Assembly: GCA_020809705.1 (NCBI GenBank)
Contig: CP085834.1
Location: 3,224,001-3,288,000, forward strand
Length of the DNA stretch: 64,000 nt
Direction of reading: 5' to 3'
Source of the DNA: Calonectria ilicicola
Lineage: Eukaryota > Ascomycota > Sordariomycetes > Hypocreales > Nectriaceae
The number at the start of each line of letters is the position of its first letter. Within the stretch, counting starts at the first letter, position 1. A program made the translations under genes and the position numbers. The notes beneath the pieces were generated by a model. That model had not been told where the DNA came from and did not search any database. It worked only from the letters and a program-made list of their open reading frames with translations. Positions 34,649 through 46,757 of this stretch are shown here, one piece after another.

Positions 34649-35955
34649 TTAGTAAGCTCTGCCATGCTTTCTACCACGGTGCTTAGACGAGCACCCTGCC
34701 TTGGCGCTGGGAGTAGAGCTGACAGAAGCGGTCGTGGTGGGAGTGCTGGAGACGGTAGCGGCGGCGCGAACGACAGTGGCCATTGTGCTAGTAGACGAAG
34801 AAGCGGGAACGGAGGATTCGGATTCCTCGGTCTCGCCAAAAATGTCCGTCTGGGCATCTGAAACGAAGATATACGATTAGCAAGTGGTCTCTTGATACTA
34901 CTACTTGAAATTCATGAAGGGCACGCACCATTCATATAACCCATGCGCGACGAGTAGGTGGGAACCTGCTGCCCTTGGGTCCACTCGACATTGTTTCCAG
35001 ACCTCTGGAAGGCTCCAATCATCTGCTTAGGGCCCACAACGCCGGGTCCGGGGACAAGACTGGGGGTCTTGGGCTTCTTGCCGCCGTTGGCGTTGGTGAT
35101 GCGGCACTTGTGGGCGGCCATGTACATGTTCTGCTGGCCGTATCCATCGGGGACCCATCTGAATTACCCAATTAGTCATATTGGTCCCAGAGCGACAAAT
35201 TCACGGTTTCGATTGGTCAAGACTCACCCGGTGACGCAAATACACGATTCACAAGCAGCCAGGTCAGGAATTTCGTAGGTGGCAAGGCGCTCAAATGGAG
35301 TCTCTCCGGCAATTGAAATAACTACCAGATTTTCCATGGTGACATCCCAAATGCTGTCAACATAGGCGATGGCAATGGCAGTTCCAGCAGCAGTCGACTT
35401 GTTTGCAGCATGGAGGTTGGGGGAGTTGAGGCCCTTGGAGTCGCTAACAAGCCCCTCAGCTACAACCTCGGGGTTTGTCACGGAGTACGGGATGGGGCGC
35501 TCATTCTCCTCCTTGCCATCGGCGTAAAAGCCGGTCGAGTTCTGCCAGTTAGCCCAGGGAACGGAGATTTGAGTGTTAGCCTCGATCTCCCACACGCCAG
35601 TGGGCTCGGCGAGATGACAGTTGCGGCCCTTGGATAGAAACCTGTAAAATTCGAGTTCAGTCTAGATACTTTTATGATCACTTGTGGTCATAGTCTCAGA
35701 ACATACCAGCTATCAAACTCAAGGTCGTAGAGAGGGTCAAAAACGACGTGGCTCTTGTCGGTAAAGTTTGTCAGGGGCCCCTGGTAAGAATTCTACACGG
35801 GTATTAGTCCCCATCACTCTGAATTCCGCGTCGGGAATAATAATTACCTCTGGACAGTACATGCCATCAGTGTAGGCTGCAAGATGGGCAGATGCGAAGG
35901 GCAGTGCGAAAGCAGCGGCTGTCAACAGCCCATTGAGAGAAAATGATTGACTCAT
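34649..35955 (-). CDS. AA14-like secreted protein (putative LPMO)
   Basis: Five exons (35955-35848, 35792-35707, 35641-35228, 35158-34929, 34857-34649) join to 348 residues. The signal peptide ends ...FASA and leaves His24 as the mature N-terminus, HLAAYTDGMYC, as required for a copper histidine brace. A second conserved His lies in SPNLHAANKSTAAGTA. The module ends with a Cys-rich CESCICVTGWVPDGYG and QNMYMAAHKCRI, a pattern I associate with AA14-type lytic polysaccharide monooxygenases and relatives. A Ser/Thr-rich tail (residues about 290-335) and a basic end, KHRGRKHGRAY, follow. If active, it would oxidise plant or fungal cell-wall polysaccharide outside the cell. Family assignment is from memory of motifs; a non-catalytic copper binder is the main alternative. 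Confidence 0.78.
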
Positions 35956-37411
35956 GCTGGAAAATGAAGGAGTGGATGTAGATCAACTACAGTAGAGGAA
36001 GGAGTGTGGGAATGGAAATGGAAAGGAAAAAGACGTGAACAGAGAAATGGAATGATGGTTGTTGAGCAAACAAGCAGGAGATGGATGGTGTTCATTTTAG
36101 GATGTATTATATAGTACGTATGAGAGGACGCGGTTTAGATCCTTCGAAAGACTGAATTTACTATACGAGACGTAATTAACTGACGAGCGCTTGAAACATG
36201 CGGCTGAGGTGTTGAAACAGGAGCCCAGCTGGCACAGACCAGCTCATTGGCCAAGGCTGGAGGATTTGAACCCCGCTGATCCGCCGCGAGAATCTTTGGC
36301 CATTTCTTCTAGATTAATTAAAGGTGACGACGCCCTTTGCAGGCGGGCGCTTTAGTAGATAGCCAAGCCAAACTATTAGAATGGCCATACACTAGTATGC
36401 TCTTTGGTGTTGAACTCTCTGGAGCTGTCACCCAGAGGCTGGTGGTGTCAATAATCGTGCGCTAAGGGGCGGCCGCTTCACGCTGAGGTCACTGAAGAAA
36501 CCTCTCTATACCATCACGGCGCTGCAAAAAGCCGCGAACTATTTTGATTTGACCAAAAATCATCACATTATTAATTTATATATATTGCTTGTCGTCATGC
36601 ACGTATTAAAAACTTGTACAATAGACAGAAGCGACAGATCATGATGATTCTTCATTAAGCTACACGAGCTGTGCAGATAATTAGGGAATGGCCCAGGGTG
36701 CCGTGGCGTGGAGGATCGCGTGGCGAAACACGGCCCTAAAGTAGTGGCGGCCGCCTTTCAACCTTGGATGAGCCCACCACCTCTAAGCCACCATCGGGTA
36801 AACCTCGGGTTGTATTTTGCCCAGAATATTCCGAGCAAAGTTCGAAGGAAATGGTAGATATACAACCGGCAATAAAACAACTAAATTAACAAATAAATAG
36901 GGAACAATAGTATTATTTTGTTTTTTTATTTCAGGATTATTTATAATATACTACAAAAGGAGTGGCCGACCCGACACAGAGGATAAACTGAGCACAACAG
37001 TTGCCCCCACTGGCCTGTAGGGTGGGACGAAGCAGCAATTGAAACCAAAAAAGAAAAACTGTACCCGACGATGAAGCCAAGCCGTAATGCCACTAGGCCT
37101 GTGTTGAAGCGAATTGATTTAATTTTGCAACGAGTAATTTAACCAATATTCAATATATTAATGTGGAGCTACCCCGATGTTCTGATTTCAGATGCCATGT
37201 CGTTGATGCCTGGCACTTCAAGAGCTGACAGAAACTTTGGTCAGCAAGTGGCGCAAACCCAAAAGAACGAGATTGTTGTGGACACTGCTACGCGATTCTC
37301 TTCCAGCTACTGAACCCAGTGTCTATGGAGAAAAATATGTCTTAAACTATTTCATGATAAACTCCATCTGTGCTTAATTATGCAAGCTGCCCGCCCTGGG
37401 TTGTTGAATTA
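35956..37411. other. Intergenic, no gene seen
   Basis: Promoter side of the AA14-like gene, with AT-rich patches at 36540-36600 and 36870-36960. No coding signal. Confidence 0.6.
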
Positions 37412-38954
37412 TCACGAAGACGTTTCAGGCTTTTGACCCCAAACAACCTTCTGCCCAAAATAACCATGATGTTTCCCTGATCGCAACTCGCGTCGAAGTT
37501 GAGCAATGTAAAGCAGGATCTCAGCTCTTGACCAACCCAGCGTGTGAGCCATGAACAAGACAAACCCTTCGCTATCTGTCTCAAGGCCGTATTGAGTATA
37601 CGGGCCCATTTCTTTCATCAATGGATCTTCCGACCAGCCTCCGATGGGATTCTAATTGATTAGCAACTTGAGGTCCGAGTCTGAGAGATGTTATTTACCT
37701 TGAAGTCAAATTCTTGGATATTGATGAAGCCAGCGTCTTCCATGGCCTTCCTTTGCGTGCCGTCCTCAACCACGGTGAAGCTTGATCCAATCTTTTTGCT
37801 CCCCTCGATGAAGAATTTGCCCCATTGGCCCATTGCTGAATCACTGTCAACCGTATTATCGTCGCTCTGGATGATGGATGAAGCCTCGTGGCTTTCAATC
37901 CACCCGCCAGGTTTGCAAACTCTGAATGCCTCAGAGCAGAGCGCATTCCAATCTTTGATGCTGCCAACCAACCATCTCATGTGAATATAGTCGGCAAAGT
38001 CGGACTTAAAAGTCCATTCTCGGGTGCAATCTTCAATCTCACTAAAACCTTTTGTTAGACGATTGAAGTCTTACTAAAATTTTGTTGTTTTTGGGAAAGA
38101 CATACAAACGCAAGTTTGGTGGCGTCCAAGTAGGCTGGCTTGGAGATATATCTGTGGCAACAATCTCCGCAGCAGGGTAGGCATCGGCAAAGTCACTAAT
38201 AATTGGTTAGAGAGGCTAATTCAATACAGCAATGCACAACATACATAGCCCAGATCCCTATTAGATTTCTAGTTAGTGTTACTCGACTTCTGAGATGGAA
38301 ATGCTCGCACCTGTTCCAGTTCCAATGTCGAGGACTTGCTGGCTCCGAGATCAGCGGAAATCCTAACAGGTGCGAAACTTAGCATGGGTAGCTTACTTGA
38401 ACCTTATCCTTTTCTAGGGGTGCCAGGTAAAGTTTATGTCCAAGCCCAATAGTAAGAATGTGATGGCTATTTTGGAATCAGATTCTCTATCGCCTCAGTG
38501 CCTCGGTCAACGTCCAACTTACGTAAGATCCATTAATTCGAGCTGTGCCTGGTCATTTGATCCCCTTCGACGAGCATTAGCAACCCTTAGCTGATGAAGA
38601 CGGCCAAGATCGAATACGGCTTACCAGTACTGTGCATTTCCTTGGTCACTGTGGTATGTTCTGCCATGCAGAGTCCTATATTGGAATATACTTGAAGTCA
38701 TGGATGCCGTTGACGAAGCATTGTCAGTGTCGCTCGCCACGTCAGAATCATCACCAGGCTCGTCTGTCTTAGCTTGAAGTTAGTAAATTCCTTAAGCCTT
38801 TTTTCTACTACTCGGATTTTCATAGCTGATTGGGTTGACCAACCTGAGAAACTTGGACCCAGTGCTGAGGCGGAAGAATACCCGAGGTAGCTTCTGGTGG
38901 TGCCTTCGGCTGGGCGGCATTGGAAACCGTGGGGACAGGAATTTCCTCGGACAT
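37412..38954 (-). CDS. LaeA-like SAM-dependent methyltransferase
   Basis: Nine exons: 38954-38844, 38767-38625, 38585-38523, 38466-38397, 38338-38311, 38257-38245, 38195-38106, 38041-37699 and 37651-37412, joining in frame to 366 residues. The class I methyltransferase core is clear: motif I VLDIGTGTGIWAIDFA, then IVATDISPSQPTWTPPNL, DDCTREWTF and the post-motif CKPGGWIESHE. The N-terminal TLHGRTYH and LGHKLYLAP are typical of the LaeA/Lae1-like family, which contains velvet-complex regulators and many small-molecule methyltransferases. The 28- and 13-nt exons across motif I are needed to keep frame. It is not close enough to a recognisable biosynthetic enzyme to assign a substrate. Confidence 0.88.
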
Positions 38955-40290
38955 GGTTGATGAAAACACAACCTAAAAAAAACCCTTATTCAAAATATGT
39001 TGATGAGCACGCCTTCTTTCCAATTATTTGAACTAGATGAGACAGCAAACCGCGCAGTTGAAAGATGATAAATAAAGAGGAAATTTGTCCTGGAGAAGTG
39101 CGGGGCTACTGTATTCTCTTCTCAGCAGATCATACCATACATACATGACGGACCCTGGTTCAGCCGAGTCTCCGTTCGCTTAATATCCCTGCTGACATAC
39201 ACTCCTGGATTTATCCGCTGGGATCTTGTACAATGCAACCCTTGAAAGATCGTGTCTTGGTGATATTTTCCAATGAGGTATCACAAAACTCAACTGCTCA
39301 AAACATCAAGTTAAAAATTAAAAATAAATAATAAATAAAATAAAATTATATATTTAATTTATTTTTATTTATATTTTCTTTCCTTATTAAGTAGTTACGA
39401 AATAGCAGAAAAAAGTAGAAAGTGGACAATCTTTTAAGGGTGATATTGTACATCTGTTTGTCATGTGGTTTTGATGTATCAATACCGTAATAAGATATTA
39501 GCAACTGCGATAGGCGGCCAAGATCCATGTACTACTAGTATTATAACTCAAATCCGACACCAGAAACATTTTACACACTGAATGAGAAGTTCCGAAAAAA
39601 AAAGGATGGAGAAAAAACACCATTTAAACTCCCTTTTGAAGGATACTGGAAATTTCGGATCTATTCCAAATATGATCCATCATGCATATTCTAATCATTA
39701 AGATAGTGATTGTTTTAAAGCCAACTAGACTGTTAGAAGATTTTCATTTCGGTCGTATTTGATTCAATCGCAGAGAGTCTATATTTCCCATCACAAAGTG
39801 TGTTCTATTTCCAAGCGTCCACGTTGGGCTTATCTCAGAGAACCAGACGTCAACGTTCAAATGGGGGACTTGTCGCTTGGGAGCCTCCTTAGATAAATAC
39901 CAGCTTCCTTGGGATTGAATCTCCCTCAATTCTGTGGAATATCGCAAAACCTCTTACCCAATCGGGTCTCGGATCAACTTATATCCAAGCACGTCAGGTG
40001 ATCCTGATTGGAAGCGAAGCTGAAACCCCGCATCACGGCGGTCTCCTTGCATGGCAAAATGCAACTGAAATGACCAATAGATGTTCCTTAAAGCGGATGT
40101 TGGCATTTCCAAGACCTCGTTTAGATGAGCGTAAATACGTTTCATGGACCAATCACCGGTCACCATGTTCTTGCCGGGATTAGCGCATCAGACGGAGCGG
40201 TTATTAACATTAATTTTAGTGAGGGGATCAAGGAACATAGTTTGTCCTATTATTTCTACTTGTCGCTTGGCTATATGCAGAATCTGACTT
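38955..40290. other. Intergenic, possible decayed ORF
   Basis: AT-rich at 39314-39370. A minus-strand frame runs 40166-39744 with one in-frame TAA at 39954-39956 and protein-like composition on both sides (SGSPDVLGYKLIRDP; WYLSKEAPKRQVPHLNVDV). No splice pair restores it. No family recognised. Confidence 0.4.
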
Positions 40291-42641
40291 AAGCAGCTTT
40301 TAGATCTTACGAGCGTTCCTTGACCGAGAAGAGATGCCTGCAATCATTGGCGTTTGTGGAAATGGACATTCGGTCCCATGACATTGGCACCGCCGAAGAA
40401 GGGACCTGTAAATGGCTCCTCGTACACCACAAATATAGGAAATGGAGGTCTTCTGATAGAGGATTGCTGTGGATCCAGGGAAAGCCTGGCTCTGGAAAGT
40501 CTACTCTCCTGCGATACGCTCTCACTAGCGCAGAGTTAGTAGATACCACAAACCAGAACACCTTTGTCCTTTCCTTTTTCTTCCACGGCCGCGGAGTTAA
40601 ATTGCAACACACCCCTTTGGGTTTTTTCCGTGCAGTTCTCCATCAGGTCCTTCGGCAAGCTCCAAGCTCTTTATCTGGCCTGGTGGATCTATTTCAACAA
40701 CGAGAAGAGACAATGGGACAATCAAACGAAAAATGGTATTGGCAGCTTGACGAGCTTCGGGATTTCTTGCGGGATTCCCTTTCCAGGATTTTGCAAGTCT
40801 GGAACATATGGATGTTTGTCGACGCCATTGACGAAGGCGGCAGAGAAAATTCTATCGCTCTGGTCAAGTATTTCAAATCCTTGTTGTACGGTCTTCCAGA
40901 TGCCAAATGCACATTTCACATCTGTTTCACCTGCCGGCATTACCCAATCCTAGAAAGTTGCGAATATGAAATATGCCTCGAAAATCAAAATAAGGAGGAC
41001 ATTTCAATTTATGTGAAAAATCGACTGGCATACTCTCGCACGCTGACGCACTCTGAAATTCCAACATTGCTGACACAACGAGCAAGGGGCGTGTTTTTGT
41101 GGGTTCGGCTAGTTGTTGACAGGGTCATTCTGCTCGAAAGCGAAGGAGATGGAATCAGAAAGATTGAAAAGGCTGTCAATTCGATCCCTGAAGAATTGGA
41201 TGAATTATACCATGGACTTGTCAAGAGTATGGACAAAAAAGGAGCAGCTTTTAAGCTTATCCAGTGGATCTTACTCGCATTCCAGCCATTAACACTGAGT
41301 GGATTACGGTGGGCCTTGGTCATGGACGCACAATCTTCGAATACGACCTTGCTACAATGGCAAGGTGCGGATGATTACACACCCGATGACGCATCGATGC
41401 AACGGAAAGTTAGAGCTCTCAGCCGTGGCCTCGCTGAAGTGGTGTGTTCATCTGGTGTTCCAATTGTGCAGTTTATTCACCAATCAGTCAACGATTTCTT
41501 CCATGAAAAAGGCTTGCTCTCTCTAGTCCCCACACCAACCACCCCAAACGACGAATCCTGCCGAACCAATCACATAATTGGCATGTCACACCATTTGTTA
41601 TCCATGTCTTGCATAAAGTATCTAGCTACAAATGATATTACGGAGCTAGGGCATGTGCCAGAATCCACATATGCTCCGGAATCCACATTTCCGTTTCTTG
41701 CCTACGCTTTAGAATGGTGGGCAGAACATGCATCTCAAGCTGAGGCCAGAGGTATCCGTCGAGATGACATATTGCAACTTTTTTCCTGGCCGAAAAATGA
41801 TATTTTAGAACAATGGGCTCGAATCTATCACAGAATTAACATAGTTAGTCACGACGCTCCATCTTGGCTGTTCAGAGGGACCACCTTGTTACATGTGGCC
41901 TCACAGTACCAACTCATCACAACTCTTCAAACAATCTTAGAAAGAGCGGACCAATTCAACATGAATCTCAATACAAGAGACATACGAGGTCAAACAGCGC
42001 TATGGCATGCCGCGCATCAAGGACATAGCGCCATCGTGCAGATTTTGCTAGCTATAAACAAAGTAGATGCCACGATAGAAGACTATTTTGGCATGACACC
42101 ACTCCACGCAGCTGCAAAGAATGGAAGCAAGATAGTTGCCAGTTTACTACTCGACGTTGGGTATACAAACATTAATGCAAGGAATCATTTTGGTCAAACG
42201 CCTCTCCAAATCGCCGCAGAACGGGGTCACGAGGGGTTAGTCAAACTGCTTATCTCAAAAGGAGCGGATCCTGATACGGCTGATAATATGGCACAAACAC
42301 CACTGCATTCCGCCGCATCGTACGGAAATTTGGGTGTGGTACGGATGATCCTAGGCACAGGAAAAGCCAATATTCTTCAGCGTAATGCTGACGGTCGCAC
42401 TGCACGTTGGCTGGCTGCATGTTATGGGCATGAAACAACATTTCTGAGTCTTCCAAGTACTGAAGATCTTGATTATGAATTTATCAAAGGTCAGAGCCCA
42501 CGGCAAACGGCACCTCACAAAACCGGGCTTCCAAAGACAAATTCCGGTGATTGGTGGTCTGATATGTATTGGAGGGACACTGGTCTCAAGAACCTCTTGG
42601 AGTATACCGCGAATAATGATAAGAAACGTAAAGCATATTAA
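40291..42641 (+). CDS. NACHT-ankyrin NLR protein, 5' end unresolved
   Basis: The exon starts after a TTTTAG acceptor at 40290 and runs uninterrupted to the stop at 42641, about 780 codons; a stop just upstream shows an earlier exon must supply the start codon, and I could not find it. The NACHT NTPase has Walker A GKPGSGKST and Walker B WMFVDAIDE, followed by FHICFTCRHYP and the winged-helix region ending VQFIHQSVNDFF. Ankyrin repeats begin near TLLHVASQYQ and include clear units with TALWHAAHQGH, TPLHAAAKNGS, TPLQIAAERGH and TPLHSAASYGN. Fungal NLRs of this type sense non-self or pathogens and trigger cell death. There are only five or six ankyrin repeats, well diverged, unlike the near-identical arrays of fast-evolving NLRs. 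Confidence 0.85.
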
Positions 42642-44965
42642 CTTTAAATGATGAGCTAGCCAGTCAGCACCATGAAGGCAAGCAAATCTTATGAACAGTT
42701 GGCACAATAATTTCGAGAGCTCAGCGCGTTACACTTATAGGGCAATATTTCATGGTGAATATGCCTAAAAATTAATTACAATTACATTTCCCAGTGCCTT
42801 TTCACGGTACTAAATAGCCTTTTACTATATTTGGTTGCGTTTGTGAAACCAACACCATTTCGGAGGTTATCGTCGTCGGCCTCGCTCATCATTTCTGTGC
42901 GCCACTGAATTAGTTTCATCGCTCAACCCCAATCATCAATAAGTTGGTTGCATCTGTCGTCTTGACCCTTGGGAGCTAGCGCTGCTCTGGGATTGCGCAC
43001 CCTGTCCTTTATTCTATGGAATGGGTGTTGAGTAAGGCTAGAATCAATATGCTAGAGTCAGTGAACTAAAGCTCTATAACACTCTGCTCCTCCCTCCCTG
43101 GGACGATGGATAATAACACGCTTAATGGCCCATTTGAAATCACATCTCCGATTCCCTCTTGTGAACACCTTTCCTCGCTTGAGGCCCCGCAATTGCGGTG
43201 GTCCAGGTTCTCGGGGGGGCTCTCTCTAGTGTTGGTTACCTAAATTCTCAGCATTGCATGCATGAACTCAGTATTTCTGCAATTTTCTTGTGGCATTTCT
43301 TTTGGAAAAGAACTTGTGCCTGTGAAATAATTGCATCATCATCATCGTTCTGCTCCCCCAGTGCCCAATTCTTCACCCACCCCCACCATCGACATGTCGT
43401 AGCTCGACTTCCGAGGAAGGCACCAACCACAACATGTGCCCCTCAGTTTCCCTCTATCCCACTCCGACCCAAGGTATAAAACCAAAAACACGAGCCCAGG
43501 TTGGTACCCGGTGAAGAATACAAAGTGTACAAGCCTGATGGTACTGTGCTAAAAACACAGGGGACACTCCCATTAAGACCGCATTCTGAGGGTGGCGTAT
43601 CTAGCGGTTGAAAGGAGACAGAACGTCTTTTTTGCCGTTTTCTCTTTTTGCATATTCTTCACCGGGACCAATACCAGGCCATGCAGTTGAATGAAATCAT
43701 TCTTTTGACGATGCGAAAGTGTGTGAAGAATGTCTTCGAAATCGAGTCCCCGGTGCGAACAATCCCACGTGTGGGAATGGTTGTTGTTGCTGTCGGGCCC
43801 ATTTCTGGTCCCCCATGAAAATATTCGGTGTGTACAAAGAGAACCCCCAATGATAAAAAGGAATATCAACGTGTTTTTGTGCGGAAGCGCTTCCTTTTAT
43901 GCCTATTGAGCACCTTGTTAGCTTGAGATTTGCCTCTGAGCCTGTCATGCGCCCGAAGGGACCCAGCGACACACCCCGTTGTACTTCTAGGTACCTTCTC
44001 GATGAGCCAGAATGGTGCAACGGCCATGTCCAAACCTCTTCTCGCCTTGTTTTAACATCGATCCCCAGACCAGGCTACAGGACCTTTCCCACGCTGGTGT
44101 TCTCATACCACTCGTCAAGCGCATCGCAGGTCAAGAGTCGTACGCAAAAAGTGCATCAAAGTCAAGACACCAAACAAGAGATACCTTGAAGCGCAACAAG
44201 AATAGGGCTGCATGACTCGGCACCGACCCTACAAACACTGGCACTCGTTCTGCATGCGGTGTGAAAACCTTGGCACAGAAGGCCCACGCCAAATTACAGC
44301 CAACAGGGTCGATCCCATGCCCACTTGAACTGTACCACTTGTTTCTGACTCTAAATATTTGGAATGTAGGAAATCTTGATTTTGCCCGAATAATTGTAGC
44401 TTTTGAATTGTTGCCGTTGCACGGTGCCCAAACGGCGCCCGTACCTCGACCCGTCCAGATTTGCTGCACGCCTCTTCTGGCTTTGCACATGACCAACCAC
44501 TACCCTCTACTGGCCGCGGAACCTTCAAACCTCCAGCTTAAGATTGCGTACCAACGAATATGCAAAGCTTTCTCGGCATCTTTGACACCCTTCCAGACAG
44601 AAACCGTGCGTTTGACATGGACACCAAGTCATTTGGAAATTCTTCAATAGAGTCAGTCGTCCTGGAACAGGTACCACTGCATCTCAATCTACGGAGGAAC
44701 GTATGCACGCATATACCACGATCATCTCTCACAGCACCAAATGAAATGCTCATTCACATAACGTAGCCTTGTAGATATTCAGGATGATGAACTGGCAATT
44801 AACTTAGACATCATTTGAACTGATGTAATTGATGGAACCCAGACCACCACATCAGTACGTATGATGTGATAACCAGCGATAATGCACGCTCAAGCTCGCT
44901 ACATAACACCTACATACTCCAATCCCCAAAAAGCTCATATTCGAGAAGTAATCCATGCAACTAGA
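42642..44965. other. Intergenic, weak coding remnants
   Basis: Two minus-strand exon-like pieces with consensus borders lie at 42967-43013 and 42782-42904, but no shared frame joins them convincingly. A 45-codon plus-strand frame at 43106-43243 starts MDNNTLNGPFE. No family recognised; ORFs at 43573-44753 on both strands are unsupported. Confidence 0.35.
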
Positions 44966-45410
44966 TTACGCGTTATAGCATGCGTAGGAGCTGATTTTGT
45001 CGTCGTGGTTGTCGGGGACATTTACGGCCCACCCACTAGAACTAGCCGGAACTACCAAGCTCGCGCCCTGGCAGTTGATGTCACTGGGATGCATTGTCAG
45101 AAAACTAACTGTATCACTCTTGACCCCGTTCATCTTCACTTACTCCCAGAATTGACACTTAACGTTGGGTGGAATTTCTAAACTGCTGATCCTGTCGTTC
45201 CACCAGGCGTCGTTTCCGACAAAATTTCCTAGAGGAGAATCATATGAGAAAGAATTATGAAAATATGAACGGGTAGATGTTCTTACTGCAGGTCGCAGGA
45301 GGGGTATCAAATCTTTGGAAGTCTCCACCTGTGCCCCTCTTGTTCGCCCAGAAGCCAACGGTAATGGCCTGAGCCACGGTAACGAGAGGTAGTAAAGCGA
45401 TAGCCTTCAT
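44966..45410 (-). CDS. Small secreted beta/gamma-crystallin-like protein, copy 2
   Basis: Exons 45410-45287, 45228-45144 and 45083-44966 encode 108 residues, paralogous to the gene at 5845-6308. Both introns lie at the same residues and phases. A signal peptide of about 16-18 residues precedes ITVGFWANKRG. Two full calcium-motif matches are present: NDRISS in the central exon and DDKISS near the C-terminus; copy 1 keeps only the second intact. All four cysteines and the WWNDR and CQFWDD segments are shared. Predicted to be a compact extracellular Greek-key protein that may bind calcium. It shares the 34-bp promoter block with copy 1 and lies beside the Kex2-type secreted protein at 46758, transcribed divergently. 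Confidence 0.88.
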
Positions 45411-46757
45411 TGTGAAATTTTACTCGCAAGGTGAATATTCAAGATTAAAGATCCGAGAGTTGGTGTGGTCACGAGCAGAAACTCGGCTACATCGGTGCTG
45501 GAGGTAGTTATAGAATTATCGGCATACCAATCCAAGCGCGTGCCCCAAGCGGTCATCAAGAAAAAGCTCCGTCAGCCGTTTACTCAGCGCCCATGTGGGG
45601 TCGTCTTTTTCGTATGGACTAGGTCGCATTGGCCAGGGGCACCAACTCGGCAGAGCGGCGGGCGGCACGGGAAGCGGAGTCTCTAAACGGCTACACGAAA
45701 GCCGCCTGCCCTACAGCTAGACACATTCTATGTATAGGCTGCGTGGGGGTTGATTTTGCGGCTTTTCAACTCCAATGTCTTGGTAAAGCCATCCAGGAAC
45801 GGCGGTGCCATTGAATACGAGTGGCCCACTTCGAATGTGCACAGTTCATTGCGCCAGATGTGGAAGGGATCTGCGTCCTACTGAACTCGCCGACGAGGCC
45901 GATGTTGTCCTTACATAGCTCGAAATCATACGTTATTTTTCGCTAGCCGAAATACCGGGATCAATCCACGTTGTCTCTAATTTACTGCCCCATTGCGTGT
46001 GGAACGCATGGTGCATCTGTTTGCGCTTGGGTGATGTAGTTCCCCAGCACACGGGGTTGATCCTCGCGCAGATCCGCAATTCCTAATTCACATTCATATC
46101 CCGAATTCAATGTTTTCGTATTCTTAGGATCACAAGTTGCATTGCCAGATATGAAAATGGCTTAATTACTTGCCTGTTGCTTTCCAGCCCTATAGTCGAC
46201 CCATGAATTCCCCGTGGAGTAGGGGTGTAATGGTGCTCGGCGGAACTTTGTTAGTGTGCATCTGGTCACGCCCAAGTATGATTGACTCGAGATTCAACTC
46301 TCAACCGTTCAACTCTGCTGCTTCATGATGGGACTAGAAGTAAATAAAAAGCATTTTGCCTCTAAATTAAGCGTGCGGCCCCATGCACTAACGCACCCAG
46401 CCCCGACCAGCGGGTTAAGCGTATCCATAAGGCCAAAGTCAGCGATGACCAACCACTTACTTATTCCAGCTAGCGCAGCGACACTGTGAAATATCGCGTA
46501 GTCCAGCAATCTTCGACAAGGCTGGATTTTTGTAATTCGGCAACTAGTCAACCGACTAGTTTGGGGTTACTAAGCTCGTATATGCATGCTCAAGCATTTA
46601 TAATACCTCGGAAAGAAATTGGTGCCATGGGGTCTTGAATTACTACGTGGTTGGCGGTTCAGACAAGAAGACATAAATACTCTTCAACTCTTCCCAAGAG
46701 GCCAAACTTTATCATTGCTCACCACAGTCATCTATTCATCCTTAGGAAACCGACAAC
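45411..46757. other. Intergenic between divergent secreted-protein genes
   Basis: About 1.35 kb shared upstream region. Holds the conserved block at 45567-45600 and a TATA-like ATTTATAATA at 46595-46604, about 155 bp before the 46758 start. No gene seen. Confidence 0.55.
45567..45600 (-). promoter_or_regulatory. Conserved promoter block of beta/gamma-crystallin gene 2
   Basis: Matches 6490-6523 at 30 of 34 positions and lies 157 bp upstream of the start codon, in the same orientation relative to its gene. The surrounding upstream sequence is much less similar, which argues for constraint rather than simple recent duplication. Confidence 0.6.

Noticed and set aside
3161..39000. A secondary-metabolite cluster joining FAD oxidase, acyl-CoA synthetase, UbiA and methyltransferase
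   Set aside because: The genes are 5-20 kb apart with unrelated genes between, and no polyketide synthase, peptide synthetase or terpene cyclase is present.
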